DNA of 64,000 bases from Amoeboaphelidium protococcarum (taxonomy: Eukaryota; Aphelidiomycota; Aphelidea), in NCBI GenBank assembly GCA_023515745.1, contig JALECJ010000256.1:186001-250000 (forward strand). Reading direction: 5' to 3'. Position 1 is the first letter of the stretch. Each line of letters begins with the position of its first letter. This document shows, one piece after another, positions 20,836 through 33,507 of the stretch. The notes beneath the pieces were generated by a model. The model was not told the origin of the DNA. It saw only the letters and a list, made by a program, of their open reading frames with translations, and made no database searches. The translations under genes and the position numbers were made by a program.

Positions 20836-22165
20836 ATGTCACCAGGACCTCCACCGCCACCTGCTGCTCCTCCAGTACCTAAATTTGAGGCTTCAAGTGC
20901 TCCACCACCTGCTGGTAAAGATAGAAATTAATTGCTAAAGTAGATTTAGAAGGGAGCCAAGTTGAAAAATGTGGAAACTGTTGATAAGTCTGCACCTGTT
21001 ATTGAAGGTTGGATAATAGTATTAATGACTTCAGTATCAAGCATATTTTTATACATGTGATTTATGACATAATGTAGCACCTAAGAATAGTTCTGCGACT
21101 TAAAGTACAGGTGGAGGAGGATCTTCTGCATTGCCAGCCAGTGGCGGTGCTCCATAATTGGGCGGATTGTTTGCTGGTGGTATGCCCAAATTGAAGTCGA
21201 CTAAAAAATCAAATGAGAAATTGGATTCAAATGGAAGTAGTAATTTATCAAATGGTAATAGTGGAGCTAGCGCTAGTTCTCCAAGTAAGCCAGCGTTTGC
21301 ACTTCCTGCTCGACCTGGCCCTGTGCCTGGAATGGTTAAGCCTTCACCTGCTACCACATCAGCTGCTCTTACAGGTCCTCCCCCTGTAAGCGGTAGGAAA
21401 CCACCCGCTGTACCTCCTCCCACTATGCCTAAGCCGGCAGTATCCAAAGGTATGTTTTGTTGCATAGATATATTATTAATTGCTTAATTGTATTTTGTTT
21501 ATGAATTTGCGATTAATGTAGAAAAGTTGAATGAACCCGCAGGTCCACCGTTGACGATGCTTAAATCGCCTTCAGCAGAATCTGTCAATAGATCCCAGGA
21601 GGATATATCTCGTAGAAGTAGTGTACCTGGTAAACGAGCCCCGCCACCTGTACCACCTTCGAGGCCTGTACAGCCAGCTGCACCTGCTCTGTCCGGTCCT
21701 CCATCATTGCCATTTGCCTCAGTGGCACCTCCGAAAGTACCTCCACCCGTTCCTAATCGTACACCTGTCAAGACTCCTCCAATGGAGAGGAAAGCACCTG
21801 CTCCGCCAACTCCTAGCAGAAGTTAATAAGCACCGGCTATACCACAAATTTCGGTGGTATCTTCAAGTAGTTCATCATCGCAAGCGCGGTAATAACAGAA
21901 TGCACATGGTGGATCCTTTGAAAGTGAGGGTAGATGGAAGTTTCATGAGGTGGGAGATCTACCTCAACCGAGACCATTTGTACAGTCGGTGAAGATTTAT
22001 CACAGTGGCGCATCGACAGGAACCTCAATTGCGAATTAATTTAGCCTTACAAGTGGCACAAGTAAATTGAAAGTTAGCCCACCGGCCGGTCGAAGGCCCG
22101 CTCCTCTACCACCGGTGAAGAAGAGCAATGAAGCGTTGAATAGACCGATGGTACCACCAAGATGA
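20836..22165 (+). CDS. Verprolin/WIP-family actin regulator
   Basis: Three exons, 20836-21007, 21078-21449 and 21522-22165, with introns of 70 and 72 nt. 395 residues, about 20% Pro. The N-terminus is a Pro run followed by a WH2 motif ('RNQLLKQIQKGAKLKN') that binds actin monomers. The centre is poly-Pro SH3-ligand sequence (for example KRAPPPVPPSR). The C-terminal segment 'GRWKFHEVGDLPQPRPF' matches the WASP-binding peptide of WIP, where the Phe/Trp and LP-x-P residues contact the WH1 domain. It should keep WASP stable and couple it to Arp2/3-driven actin assembly at the cell cortex. Confidence 0.9.
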
Positions 22166-22182
22166 TTGATTGATTGATTGAT
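22163..22182 (+). repeat. (TGAT)5 overlapping the verprolin stop
   Basis: Five tandem TGAT units start at the stop codon itself. With period 4, TGA recurs in all three frames, so ribosomes that missed or shifted at the first stop would meet another soon. Confidence 0.8.
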
Positions 22183-22344
22183 TCAGCTGTTGATGAGGCT
22201 ATAATAAACTTATAATATTGCTAAATGTTGCGTGATGCCCTAAAGTTTAAAGATGTATTTACCATTTTAATGATAGAGTTTTATTAAGTCATCCTGTCAC
22301 ACTAAAATGCAATCGTATAGTGACAAAGTACCAGCTTTTAATAA

Positions 22345-24300
22345 TCACTTTAAGCGCATCAATGGGCGAGACTTTAGCTCAAACAACAGATAACCACCAA
22401 TCAAGAAGATGAATGCAATGCCAGCATTTACAAGTAGACAATACCATAATGAACTCGGGAAGGCCACCAGAGAGAACTAATCAAGTATACTCTAACCTGT
22501 CTGAACACATCCTGGCACAGGCGTCGGGCATTCAAAGTTAAGACCGCTGAATTCATTCACAGCTATGGCAGAGTATGAGTACCTGACAAAACTAGTGTAC
22601 TTTATCCAGCGAAGGACAACTGTCACAGAGTCAACATTAACCAGTTAGCCGGCGAATATCATAAACACAATGATCGAGAGTGGTGCAATGATTTGACCAA
22701 CTCTGACTGATGGCGCACCAGAAGAAATTGCAATACCGAGCAGTGTCGCCACAACAGTGTGTAAACATAGAATGGCCACAAATGTAAAGAAGCGAACTGC
22801 AGTTGCCTACAGACCGAGCATCCAATATATAGGCACACAAAATACCAGAGTACCGAACAGAGCCAACGGTATTTAGGAAGAGATCTTTGCCAAATAGGCA
22901 CTGATTGCCCTGAATGTACCAGCGGCGCGCTCCTTCTTCACGATAGCTTTTTATAGAGTGAACACTGCGATAACAGGCATGACATTACCAAATGTCTGAT
23001 TAATAATGATCAAAAATAGAGAACCAATTCTGTTCTGAATTCCAGCAAAAGAGGTGTCCATCCGAAAGAATATGAATCCGATAATGATTGCGTTGATAAC
23101 ACCTTGAGCGATCGTGGCAAATAATGTGATCTTGTCCCTCATGACATCCTTTACGTTACGTTCCAGCAGAATAAAATACTCATGAACAAATGAATTAGCC
23201 CAAGAATTGCCCTGCACTTTATCTTTAGTACGATCAATGTCCGTACCGCTAGATTATTTAACAACTTGCGGTGGCTCAGCTTACCAGGCTTCCTGTAGCA
23301 CACGATTACGCTCAATAGACTCCTGCTTTAGTTTCTCAGACCGCATATCAATCGTCATCAAATCCAAGAAGAAGTCTGCCGGATTAGTATTAGGAGGAAT
23401 AGAGAACCCACAATTCTGAAATTGCTAAATAGCTCCCTACACCGGTCCAAAGTACACAGTCTTACCTTCACTCAGTAGAATCAGCTTATCGAACAGAGTT
23501 AAAATGTACTCACGAGGCTAGTGAATAGTCATGATCACAGCGCGATTACTGTCAACTGCCAACTTCTTCACCGTGCTAACTATATTAGAGGCAGTGAAAG
23601 CATCCAGACCTGATGTAGGTTCATCCAGAAATAGAAGCTTTGGCTGGGTGATCAGTTCCACGGCAATACTAACTCTCTTCCTCTCACCTCCCGAGATACC
23701 CCTCTTCTCCGTGCCACCAATCTTTGTATCCTGACACTTGGTTAGTGATAACTCTTGAATAATGTCATCAACGAGGCGCTTCTTGTCCTCAAAATCCTTC
23801 TTCTAATTACCTGCTGCATTACTGGGAAGACGCAATCTGGCAGAGTATAAAATGGTCTCTTTCACGGTAAGATTATCAAACAGCAGATCATCCTGCTCAA
23901 CAAAAGCCATAACATTTCTCCAATTACTAGGATTTCTCGGGCGCCCGTTCACCAATATTTCGCCATTTAAATCACCAGCGCCAATCCTGCCAGCCAGAAC
24001 ATTTAGGAGTGTTGACTTTCCAGCTCCGGATGCACCCATAATAGCTACTACTTCGCCGGGCTTTACAATACCGCTGACATCCTGCAAAAGTGTACGCTTC
24101 TTCTATCCACCAACATCAACTGAATATGAAACATTAGACCAAGACAGAGTGATAGGTTCATGATGATCGACTGCAGAGGGATCAGTAGATCTAGATTTAG
24201 ACTGACCCGCCGGCTCCATCGCCATGGACTGATTGTCAGGAGTTGAAACAATGTCCGCATTAACGTCAATCACAATGCTATTTTGATTAAATTCAGACAT
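22345..24300 (-). CDS. ABCG/White-type half transporter
   Basis: 651 residues, single exon; domain order is nucleotide-binding domain first, then membrane domain, as in ABCG. Walker A is GASGAGKST, the ABC signature ISGGERKR and Walker B LLFLDEPTSGLD. The membrane domain (about 390-650) has six hydrophobic segments, with a Cys-bearing loop before the last helix ('FECPTPVPGC'). It should act as a dimer in the plasma membrane or an internal membrane, exporting lipids, sterols or drugs; the substrate cannot be told. A short acidic/Ser-rich N-terminus precedes the ATP domain. Confidence 0.93.
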
Positions 24301-24656
24301 TTCAAAACTCAAATATTACAACTGCTTAGTAAATAGAATAAACAATAATTACTAAAGTTTAGAGGAGAGTAAACTTTGACTTTGATGCGGAGACAATAGG
24401 TGGTTGTTAGGAAGAGGGACACCGGGCTGCAACGATGGCGAGATCTTCATGCGGAAAGCATTACGTCATCATTATTGAGTGATTTGATGCTTCAACAACA
24501 GCTACAATATCATTTCAAACTTGAGCTTATGGATAAGATGGAAATATACTACTTAAATGTCTCCTTAAGTGCAGTGAGGAACATATAAGCGTAACTGAAA
24601 TCTACCAAGAAAAACTTCGTCGCGTAAACATCGGCAATACCGTAATGTTCATCAAA
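24301..24656. other. Intergenic, ABCG promoter
   Basis: 356 bases upstream of the transporter start; no gene seen. A short plus-strand frame around 24400-24588 has no coding character. Confidence 0.5.
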
Positions 24657-24678
24657 CAATCAATCAATCAATCAATCA
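24657..24678 (+). repeat. (CAAT)n repeat at the 3' end of a minus-strand gene
   Basis: Five tandem CAAT units; on the minus strand they read TGATTGATTGA, placing TGA in all frames at and after the stop of the gene at 24668. Same arrangement as at 22163. Confidence 0.8.
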
Positions 24679-25915
24679 GATCCACAATATCCACAATATC
24701 CACCCGATCATCCCTCATAAGTCCATCATCATTATCATCATCGTTAGCTATATCACCTATTATGACACCTTTTGCAATTTCAATTGTATTCTGTTGCAAG
24801 TATCTCAGCCGTTGACATAAAGCATCATGTACCAGATCAACAGATGTCTGCGTTCCTTGAGAAGACACTGAAACTGAAGCTTTAAATCGTCCATTTTAAC
24901 GCGTTTCGTGGATCTTCAACTGAACATCTATCCGATCACCATGAGGGGGGATAATAAATTTAGCATTTAGAGGGCTTTCAATAATTCTTTCGAGGTAATG
25001 TCTACACTCATCATTATGATTGAATATTACAACTTTCATGTGATAGATAACTTACATTGATGGTCCAGCGAGTATAACTGATAGTAGAGAGTTTATATCT
25101 TGCGCGTTGTTTACATTTACAAGCGCAAACTGAATTTGCCTCTCCATCTTTGCCATGCTATTTTATTTATCTTATTTGTTGCCGTTATCAACATAACACG
25201 CTATGTATTGAACATCTTTATCCATAGGAGACTGCCGTTTCAGCACAGGTACAGCAAAGTCCAAAATGTCAAATCTTCTTGTTTCAATCAAAGTAGTAAA
25301 CCATTCTACAAATTGAATAAGTTTAATCATTTAATAACACATGAAGCAGTAATCAAATAAACAAAGTGTACCGTCTGCATCTAAATGTATTTGAGACGAT
25401 TAACTGAATTTAACCTTTAACTATAACTGTAAATTGAATGGAATTTCCTCTAAAGATACTTCAATATCAGCGATGACAGTTTTACCAAGTTCATATGGAT
25501 ATTCCCTTGAGCGACCATCACCTATTTAGAATTGAAGCTATACTTAATCAGCCCGCTCCAGAACGCGTTAAATTTCAGAATAATCAATACACTACAGTTT
25601 CTGTTACAATTGGATGCGAATGAATGCTTATTTGTTCAGTATAAGCATGCCAATCCGCGAGCAATACTCTCCATCCATCTCATGTTTAATGATTTCATCC
25701 AGCGGTGGTACTAGAGCGTATATTGCAGTTTTAAAATAATCCTGAGGAGCATTGATTAATCGCGACAATGCACACCAAAACTCAAAGCTTTAATCAATCT
25801 CTTCACTCTTGTCCTCGACATTTAGACTTTATAGCTGCTACTGAATTTCTTAAGCCTGCTGCCTAATATAATCAATTTGAGTTTAAGAAAAAGCGCAATC
25901 GGATGGAATGGTCAT
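24668..25915 (-). CDS. Hypothetical Gln-rich protein
   Basis: 415 residues in one unbroken frame, with many TAA/TAG codons; under the standard code it would break into small pieces. The N-terminus is a Gln-rich helix. The rest alternates helical and strand-like segments, with recognisable stretches such as 'FEFWCALSRLINAPQDYF', 'EYPYELGKTVIADIEVSL' and 'QYIACYVDNGN'. It ends in an acidic 'NDDDNDDG' and a repetitive VDIVDIVDLID tail. I cannot place it in a family. No signal peptide or membrane helix is evident, so it is probably cytosolic or nuclear. Confidence 0.7.
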
Positions 25916-25983
25916 ATTTAACTTTATTAATGTTCAATGATTTAGTAATAGTTGCAACAACAACAACCGCAGCAGCGACTTGA

Positions 25984-27648
25984 TCAGACAGCGAACGAAA
26001 ATAGCGACGCCTCATTTAGCACAGAGGAAGGCAGCGGTTAAAAGTCGACATTTAACGCGTCAACTTTGAATTCAAACTGAGGGAGGGAATCAATCAAAGC
26101 TTTCTACTCATTAGACTTCTAAGCGTGATCAGCATTCTACTCATCCTCTTCGTTATTCATCTCATCCGCATTGGCATCACTATTGGCAGAGACTTAGAGC
26201 ACTTTATTATTCGAGGAAGTTAGCACCTGAGCTGGTGCTTGTTTGGCGGTTTTCTAATTATCTTTAGAATCAACCGACTTGGTCTATGTATCTTAACCAG
26301 TAATTGCAGAGGATGTAGTAGTAGAATGAGTTCCAAATCCTTTAAACTGAAAGGTAATTGGCGCGGAAGTAACCGGTTAAGTGTTAAATTTTTATTCAGA
26401 CTGAGGCTATGATCCAAATGTAAATGCAATTGGACCAATGCTCTACTAGGAAGTTACAGCACCACCATCTCCAAATCTGAATCCGCCAGACGTGATTTAT
26501 GCTTTGGGTGGAGCAGCAGTGTCAGACAACTATGAAATTCCCGCCGGCTATTAATCAGAAGACTTTGACTCAGATCCAGGCTTAGGAGCCTCACAGCATA
26601 AACAAATCAGAGTGGAGTTTTTATTTTCAGCACAACAAACGTCGCAATTCCAAACATCTTTCTACACCAGATGGCTAAGGGATCCGATAATTTTTACAGC
26701 AGGTTCTAATACTGGTGGTTTGACAGCAGCTGGTACTGAAGGCTACTACTACTACTATTGCTATTACTACTAGCTACCAGGCTTTGGTGTCTCGCAGCAC
26801 AGACACATCGCATCAGACAACTTGTTCTCTGCACAACATACATCACAATTCCACACATCCTTCCTAACCAAATGACTGAGTGAGCCCAGTATCTTAATTC
26901 CACCATCAGTCGCGGGCGGAGGAGGCTAAGACTTCTTCTCCACCTCTGGACTTGAAGTCAAATCAATAACTTCTGGCTCCGAGTCCTCAACTTGAATAGC
27001 GTCTACCGGTGGCTAATACGGCTTATTACACACCGGGATCTCTCGCTACTATTACTATACTTCTGTAGTAGAAGGCTTAGATTTAAGGAAAGATTTCTAA
27101 AGCGGAGGCTTCTACTGAATAGGAGATGAAGACACAACAAAGCTAGAGTTGGCAGCTACTGAACCACGACTATCAGATCTCAAATCTTATGCACGTTGAG
27201 GTGTATTCTTCTCTTATTAAAATCTCTGAGGGGAAGTCTTTTTGATAATCTTCAGCAAAGTCTTTGCTGTACCTGATAGCTACTAATTAGGAACTCTATT
27301 CTAATCACCTCTAGCAGATGCAGAGGGTTATTATTACACGTTCGCAGGCTATACCAATGTCTTCTAATGCGCCAACTGAGCTTTAATCTTCATGAAGGGC
27401 GGTAAATCCTGGGGATCAACCTAATTTACAGCCATCAGACTAGACTTTATATTTGGTCCATAATACATAAAGGACAACTTCTGACCATCCAGCTTATTAT
27501 TGGACTGAGTAAGACGCTTATTATCAACTCTCTTCTACGATCTCTACTTGATGCGACGTACCAACTGAGTGAAGTCCTCATCCTTCTTCAGTGATTTAAA
27601 TTATTTGTCCTATCTAGGTGACTGTTCATCATCTCCCTTTCTCTTCAT
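25984..27648 (-). CDS. RanBP2-type zinc-finger, FG-containing protein (nucleoporin-like)
   Basis: 554 residues, single exon, very rich in TAA/TAG-coded Gln. The N-terminus is basic ('KRKGDDEQSPRQDKQFK'). Two RanBP2-type zinc fingers in the middle share the pattern W-N-C-D-V-C-C-A-E-N-K ... C-L-C-C, the family spacing W-x-C-x2-C-x10-C-x2-C. Between and after them are Ser/Gln-rich segments with scattered FG-like 'FRFGDG', 'FTFGS' and 'FKGFG'. The combination of RanBP2 fingers and FG motifs resembles Nup153, whose fingers bind RanGDP. The FG count is low, so a nuclear RNA- or ubiquitin-binding protein is also possible. Confidence 0.7.
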
Positions 27649-27825
27649 ATTTATATTGCACTACTATTATAAATTCAGTTAATTCTTTAATTTCACAAAG
27701 GGGAAGAAACAAATTTTGAATTAATCTTTTCTGAAGGAGGAACTTCCAACTAAAAGAGTATTGTCCCGTTCTTATTTTTAAATTAAAGTGAAGTGTTCTC
27801 GTAGTAGTGAGAATACAATAATAAG

Positions 27826-28929
27826 ATGGAGCGATTGGAAATTCCAATGATGAATGATTTCCATATCCATCTGAGAGACGGGGAGATGATGGAGATGGTA
27901 GTGCCATGCGTTAGATAGGGTGGAGTGTAGACTTGTACGGTTATGCCAAATCTGGTGCCTCCGATTACTACCACTGAGATGGCTGTTGAGTATCGCGATA
28001 AGTTGAAGCGATTGGATGATAAGACACTCTTCCTAATGACTTTATATCTGAATGAGAAATTGACGCGCGGAGAGATTGAAAAGGCATCACGCCATGGTGT
28101 TGTGGGAGTGAAAATGTATCCTTAGGGTGTCACTACCAACTCCTCTGCTGGTGTAGTATCTGATTAGATCCTGGATACATTTGATGAAGTCTTCTCAGCG
28201 ATGCAAGATTACGGTCTAATTCTAATGCTGCATGGTGAGGTTGGATCCTGTTTTGCCACTAACACTTGTATCATGAATGCTGAAGAGAAGTTCTTGCCCA
28301 CGTTCAAATCTCTGGCCAAGAAGTATCCGCGACTCAAGATTGTTCTGGAGCATGTCACTACTAAGGCAGCTGTGGATGCTGTCAAGGAAGTTCGATTTGG
28401 TGGTAACTTGAATGTAGGAGCGACTATCACTGCTCATCATCTACTCCTCACCGTTGATGATATTGTTTACGTGCACAAGTATTGTAAGCCTGTGGCCAAG
28501 TATCCGCTCGATGTAATGGCACTTCGCGATGCTGCACTGAATGATCCCGCATTCTTTCTAGGAAGTGATTCTGCACCACACCCCGTGGATAAGAAGTTGG
28601 AAGGTGGATGTGCGGGAATATTTACCAGCAAATACTTGGCTCAATACCTGGCTTATACTTTCAGCGATGTTATGAACTTGCCATCCTCTGATCTCTAACG
28701 CGTTATGACTGAGTTTACTCACAGCAGGGGACTGAGTATCTACAGAGAGCAGGTGGAGAAGAATTATTAATTATAATTTGGTTTACAATCGATTCCTGAA
28801 CCATCAAAGTTAGTTTTAATCAAAGGTGACTGCCAAGTCTCTTCGTTCGTAAAGACTGAAGGTGAAAGCTTCAAAGTCGTTCCATTTATGGCAAACTAGA
28901 ATCTTGGATGGACAATTGAAAGTAGTTGA
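27826..28929 (+). CDS. URA4: Dihydroorotase (single-function, URA4/PyrC type)
   Basis: 367 residues, ATG 27826 to TGA 28927-28929. The metal-binding 'DFHIHLRDG' is at the N-terminus. 'GVKMYP' carries the Lys that is carboxylated to bridge two zinc ions. His ligands follow in 'LMLHGE' and 'VLEHVT', and the catalytic Asp in 'GSDSAPH'. It closes carbamoyl aspartate to dihydroorotate, the third step of pyrimidine synthesis. A stand-alone dihydroorotase is typical of fungi and many protists; animals carry it within CAD. The 5' half uses TAG for two of the first Gln. Confidence 0.95.
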
Positions 28930-29029
28930 ATTTGAAAACATGATAAATATTCATTCACAATAACAATAAAAGCATCACTATGCATCATTTCATTACTTAT
29001 ATGCACCACTCGCGGATTGGACAGGATAA

Positions 29030-29910
29030 TCAGAAGCACTCAGAAGTGATACCATTCTTTTGCACGCAATTACGAGCGCGATCAGGACAGGAAACCACTC
29101 TTGGAATTTATCCACACTCGACAAACTCTTGAGGGATCTCGTTATCTCTTGGGATACAGAAAGAGCTGAACAGAGGCTTGTTTGAGCAGAACTAGTTCAT
29201 TGACTAAGCCCATGGCACACATCCAGCAGTTCCATTCACCAGACTGCAAACGAATCCAGTTCGGCATAGAGATGACTTTCCAGATGGGCAAGTGACAATT
29301 TTCCTTAAATTAATCACATCACACACCTGCTTCTCTGGCTTATCTTTGCCGTCATAACCAGCGCAGACATCAACTTGAGCTCCAGCCGGAAGATCTACAC
29401 AAACATCGACCGGATAGTTACAATTGAAGTAATGTTATAACAGATAGCTTACCTGGTGTTTGGCAATATGCGCGAAATCCTCGCTTAACACATTTGAGAC
29501 CGGCAGAACACTTGAACACGTTGGCTTTTGGGCATTCGACAATGGTAGTTTCATCAAGGCACTTGGATGATTTTATTTTTATACCAACGCAGGAGTCAAT
29601 AGCGAGAGACTTGTAATTCTTTTAGCTACACTTCATAGTAATTTCGTAAATAATTTCAATGATAAGCACAATATGGACAAGCTTACCAAGTAGCGACACT
29701 TCCGTTACGCAATGGACGTTCCACACAGACACTGTCTTGAGGACACCAAGTCTAGATAGACTCAGGACAGTTGATGACCACCCTCTAGTTGCTTGGATTG
29801 CAGTAGCTACCAGATGGAATTAGGTTGCAAAACTGAGTAGGCACCACCACCCTCGATACAATTACAGAACTTAGCGCAGAAGCAGCGACAATGAAGCGGA
29901 TAACAGACAT
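29030..29910 (-). CDS. Secreted Cys-rich repeat protein
   Basis: Three exons, complement(29030-29394, 29453-29625, 29687-29910), with introns of 58 and 61 nt. 253 residues with more than 20 Cys. An N-terminal hydrophobic signal sequence is followed by about five Cys-rich units of 45-50 residues. Each has the pattern (F/S)C-x-(N/S) ... G-S-x-C ... V-x-C-P ... C, related to those of 14549-15475 but without the Ser/Thr tail. A secreted or wall-bound role is likely. No named domain is recognised. The two genes are probably paralogues. Confidence 0.72.
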
Positions 29911-30068
29911 GGCTATATATAGTTGGTACTTTATCGGGTAGATAGATAGATAGATAACTGTGCAAGTTGATAGATAAGTTTGAGGAGAACAATGGACATT
30001 GTCTGAAAGGGAATTTATAGTCGCGTCATGAACGTTACTCGAAACGGTTCCGACCTGCCGTAATCGTA

Positions 30069-30074
30069 ACGCGT
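30069..30074. promoter_or_regulatory. ACGCGT (MCB-like) site upstream of MSH6
   Basis: ACGCGT about 240 bp before the MSH6 start, with further CGCGC sequence nearby (30179-30185). In yeasts this box (MluI cell-cycle box) drives G1/S expression of replication and repair genes including MSH6. Placement here is consistent with that but not proof. Confidence 0.4.
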
Positions 30075-30314
30075 CGCCTACGAGCTTTGTGTTGACGGAC
30101 TATGGTTTCGGTTTCACCAGTTTGAAACAAGAGATCTTGAAACCAAATTTTGTTTTGATCTCCAGTTGCGGTGTTTCACGCGCGTCATCCTCTTTCTCTT
30201 TCTCTCACACTCTTTACTCCCTTCATAGACGCGCGAAACAGAGTATCTTTTCATTCAGAGTCTCGCTCTGTCTAGTTTCGACTATAATTCAACCAGCACT
30301 GTACAAGATTAAAT

Positions 30315-33300
30315 ATGAGTAAGAATTCCAAGTAGGCTACGTTGAATTCCTTCTTCACTCCAAAGACCAAGAGTTCTGCTCAGAGTAACAATGCTGGATC
30401 CTCCTTCAAGACTCCTAACGTATCAATGATGTCATCCACTGTTAAGTCTGTTGCAACTCCTAGAACGGTCATGCTCAAATCAGAGGAAGAAAATACATAT
30501 CGTATGGATAACTTATCTTCCACTGGTAAATAATCTTCATTTAGTACTCCTAGACAACCTGCATTGAAACGTAAATTTGATGAGCCTTAGTCAACTCCTT
30601 GCATTGCCTCATCCCCTGCAGTGTCTGCTTCTACGGCCAAAAAGATGCGGTAGGAAGATGAGAAGTACAAGTGGCTGGATGATAAGAAGGATTCATAAGG
30701 AAGACGCCCAGATGATGAGCTGTATGATGCGTCTACTATCCATGTGCCGGAGAAGTTTTTCAGAAATTGTACTCCGTTTGAGCGTCAATACTGGAAGATT
30801 AAGAGTGAGCACTTTGATACTATTCTGTTCTTTTAGAAGGGCAAGTTCTATGAATTATTTGAAAATGATGCTGATATTGGCGCGCAATTGTTTAATCTCA
30901 AGCTGACGCAACGTGGTGTAATGAGAATGGTTGGCGTGCCTCAAAATTCTTTCGATTATTGGGCCACCAAGTTTATTGAGAGTGGATACAAAGTGAGTCG
31001 AGTCGATCAAATGGAGACATCTCTGGGGAAGCAGATCAAGGATCGTGATGGTGTACAAGAAAAGGAAGATATTGTTAGAAGAGAGTTGACTTGCGTTCTC
31101 ACTCAGGGCACACTTGTTGACTCTTCAATGATTAAAGATGATCTTAGCAACTTTTGTCTGGCAATTAAAGAATAGAATGGGTAGTACGGCTTAGTGCTGT
31201 TGGACGCTAGTACAAATGACTTACATTTCTGTCACTTGGATGACTTGAGTGTACTAGAGACTCTGTTGGCCCAGTGTAAACCAAAGGAAATCCTGTTCGG
31301 TAAGAATAATCTTAGCCCAAAAGTTGTGAAGCTCATCAAGTCCTCTCTCCCTAACAATGTCTAAATGACTCCATTGATCATATACGAATAGTTTTACGAT
31401 GCACCTAAAGCCGTGGATGAAATTGCAAGGCATGAATACTCTTAATCTTTGGCCAACTGTTCTTAGAATGAACTTGTTCTATCATCCCTTGGTGCTATCA
31501 TTTATTATCTGCAATCATTGAACTTGGATTAGTAAGTTTTGACGCAGTGCTCAGTGACTTAGTATGATCCTCTCTAATTCTAGTAATCTCTGATCATTGA
31601 TGGCTAGTCTTTGTTAAATTTGGAGATTTTCTAGACTACTGATGGATAAGCTGCTGGCTCATTGTTCTCTCTACTGAATAAATGCTCGACACCTTTTGGT
31701 AAGCGATTGTTCTAATAATGGCTGTGTCATCCGTTGTTTGATATCGGAAAGATCAACGACAGACTTGATGCAATTGACGACCTTTCCCAATTAGATTGTG
31801 TTGGTACTGTATAGAAGGTGCTGAGTAAACTTCCTGATCTCGAACGTTTGATTACCAGAATTCACTCAAAGAGCATAAAGTTGAAAGACTTTGTGAAAGT
31901 TATTGACGGATTTTGTGCCATCCATAATTTATTTAACAGTCATTTGTTAGAAGCGGCTGATAGTTGGTAGTCTAGCTTAAAGACTCTGGTGTAGCAGGTG
32001 CCACTCAGCAGTTTGAAAACCTCTTTGGACCAGGTGACTTTGAGCTTTGACATCAATGCCGCGCGTTAAAAGGATGAGTTTTCTCTAAATGGTGGCATTA
32101 ATGAGCAGTTTGATTCCATAGTGCAAAGAGTGGATGATCAGTTGACTCTTTTGAATCAGTATTTGAAATAGTAGTAAAAGTTGCTTGGATCTTCTGAGCT
32201 GCGATTCAAAGATATTGGTAAGGAACTGTTTTAAATTGAAGTGCCTAGTTCTTTCTTGCGGAAAGTGCCGGAGATGTGGTCCAAGCGTAGTGGTACAAAG
32301 CAATGTTCCCGCTTTTATACCCCAGAATTAATCAAGTTGGTGGACCATTACAATGAATTAGTTGAGCGAAAGAGTCTTCTGCTGGCAGATTTGTATAAAG
32401 ATTCTCTTGCCCTATTTGATGAACAATACGACTTGTATAAATCGGTTGTGAGAGCTGTTGCAGTTCTCGATGCTCATCTATCGCTTGCTCTTGTCAGCAA
32501 GATAGATGGTGGAATATTAGGAAACTGCTGTCGCCCCGAGTTCCTCACTGACTGCGATGCTTTCATTCGTGTTCAAGATATGAGCCACCCATGTGTAGCC
32601 GCCACTAGCGACAAGCCATTTATAACTAATAACTTGTAGCTGGGTGGAGATAAATAGAATATGATTCTTCTAACTGGTGCAAACATGGGTGGTAAGAGCA
32701 CAATGCTTCGTCAGACTTGCCTCCTCGTTATAATGGCCCAGCTTGGTTGTTTTGTCCCTGCCACCAAGTGTGAAATGACTCTATTTGACCGTGTGTTCAC
32801 CCGTATTGGTGCCAATGATAACATCATAGCTGGCCAGTCTACATTTATGGTCGAGCTGGCAGAGACAAGTAGGATTCTGAAACATGCAACCTCTAACTCG
32901 CTTGTCATTCTGGACGAGCTTGGTAGAGGTACGGGAACGATGGATGGTTACTCTATTGCTTTTGCCGTGCTAGCTTACTTGGTTGAATCCTCACGTTGTC
33001 TTGGCTTATTTAGCACTCATTATGCTCTGTTGACTAAAGATTATGTTGGTCATTAGAATGTACGCTGCATGCACATGTAGACTCTGGTGCCTGATTAATA
33101 AATTGATGATAACGGTGGTTATGAAAGTGGTGGTGAGTTGAAGAGAAAAGATATTGTATTTCTGTACAAACTGATTGATGGTGCAAGTGCATCTAGTCAT
33201 GGACTTGACGTCGCACTAATGGCTGGTATTCCTCAACAATTAGTACTCAATGCAAAGAAGAAGTCTGACGGTATGCTGGGATAAATTGGTTGGATCGGAA

Positions 33301-33440
33301 ATGTTGGTGTAAATGTAAAGGATGTCCAAAATCATAACAGTGAACCTACTGGAGAAAACAATCGCTTATCCACACTGCTGCAGCGCCAGAAGATTAGGAG
33401 CCTCTTCAAATACATCACCTCCTCCAACAAACAACAATGA
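30315..33440 (+). CDS. MSH6: DNA mismatch repair protein MSH6
   Basis: 1041 residues, single exon. The N-terminus opens with a PIP box (Q-A-T-L-N-S-F-F) whose Gln is TAG, for binding PCNA. The mismatch-binding domain has the Phe-x-Glu motif as 'KFYELFE', preceded by 'LFFQKG'. Connector, lever and clamp domains fill residues 450-750. The ATPase has Walker A '[10 protein letters not shown]' and Walker B '[10 protein letters not shown]', followed by the conserved 'STHYALL'. With MSH2 it forms MutS-alpha, which recognises base mismatches and small loops in the nucleus. Walker B continues as GRGTGTMDG rather than the usual GRGT-[SA]-T-x-DG, a mild deviation. Confidence 0.96.
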
Positions 33441-33507
33441 TGACGCAATGTTAATATGAGAGTGAGACTTCAAAGTGTATAATGTAATACTTTAATTCTT
33501 ATCAAAT

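Noticed and set aside
24400-24588. Plus-strand ORF upstream of the ABC transporter
   Set aside because: No coding bias and lies in the transporter promoter.
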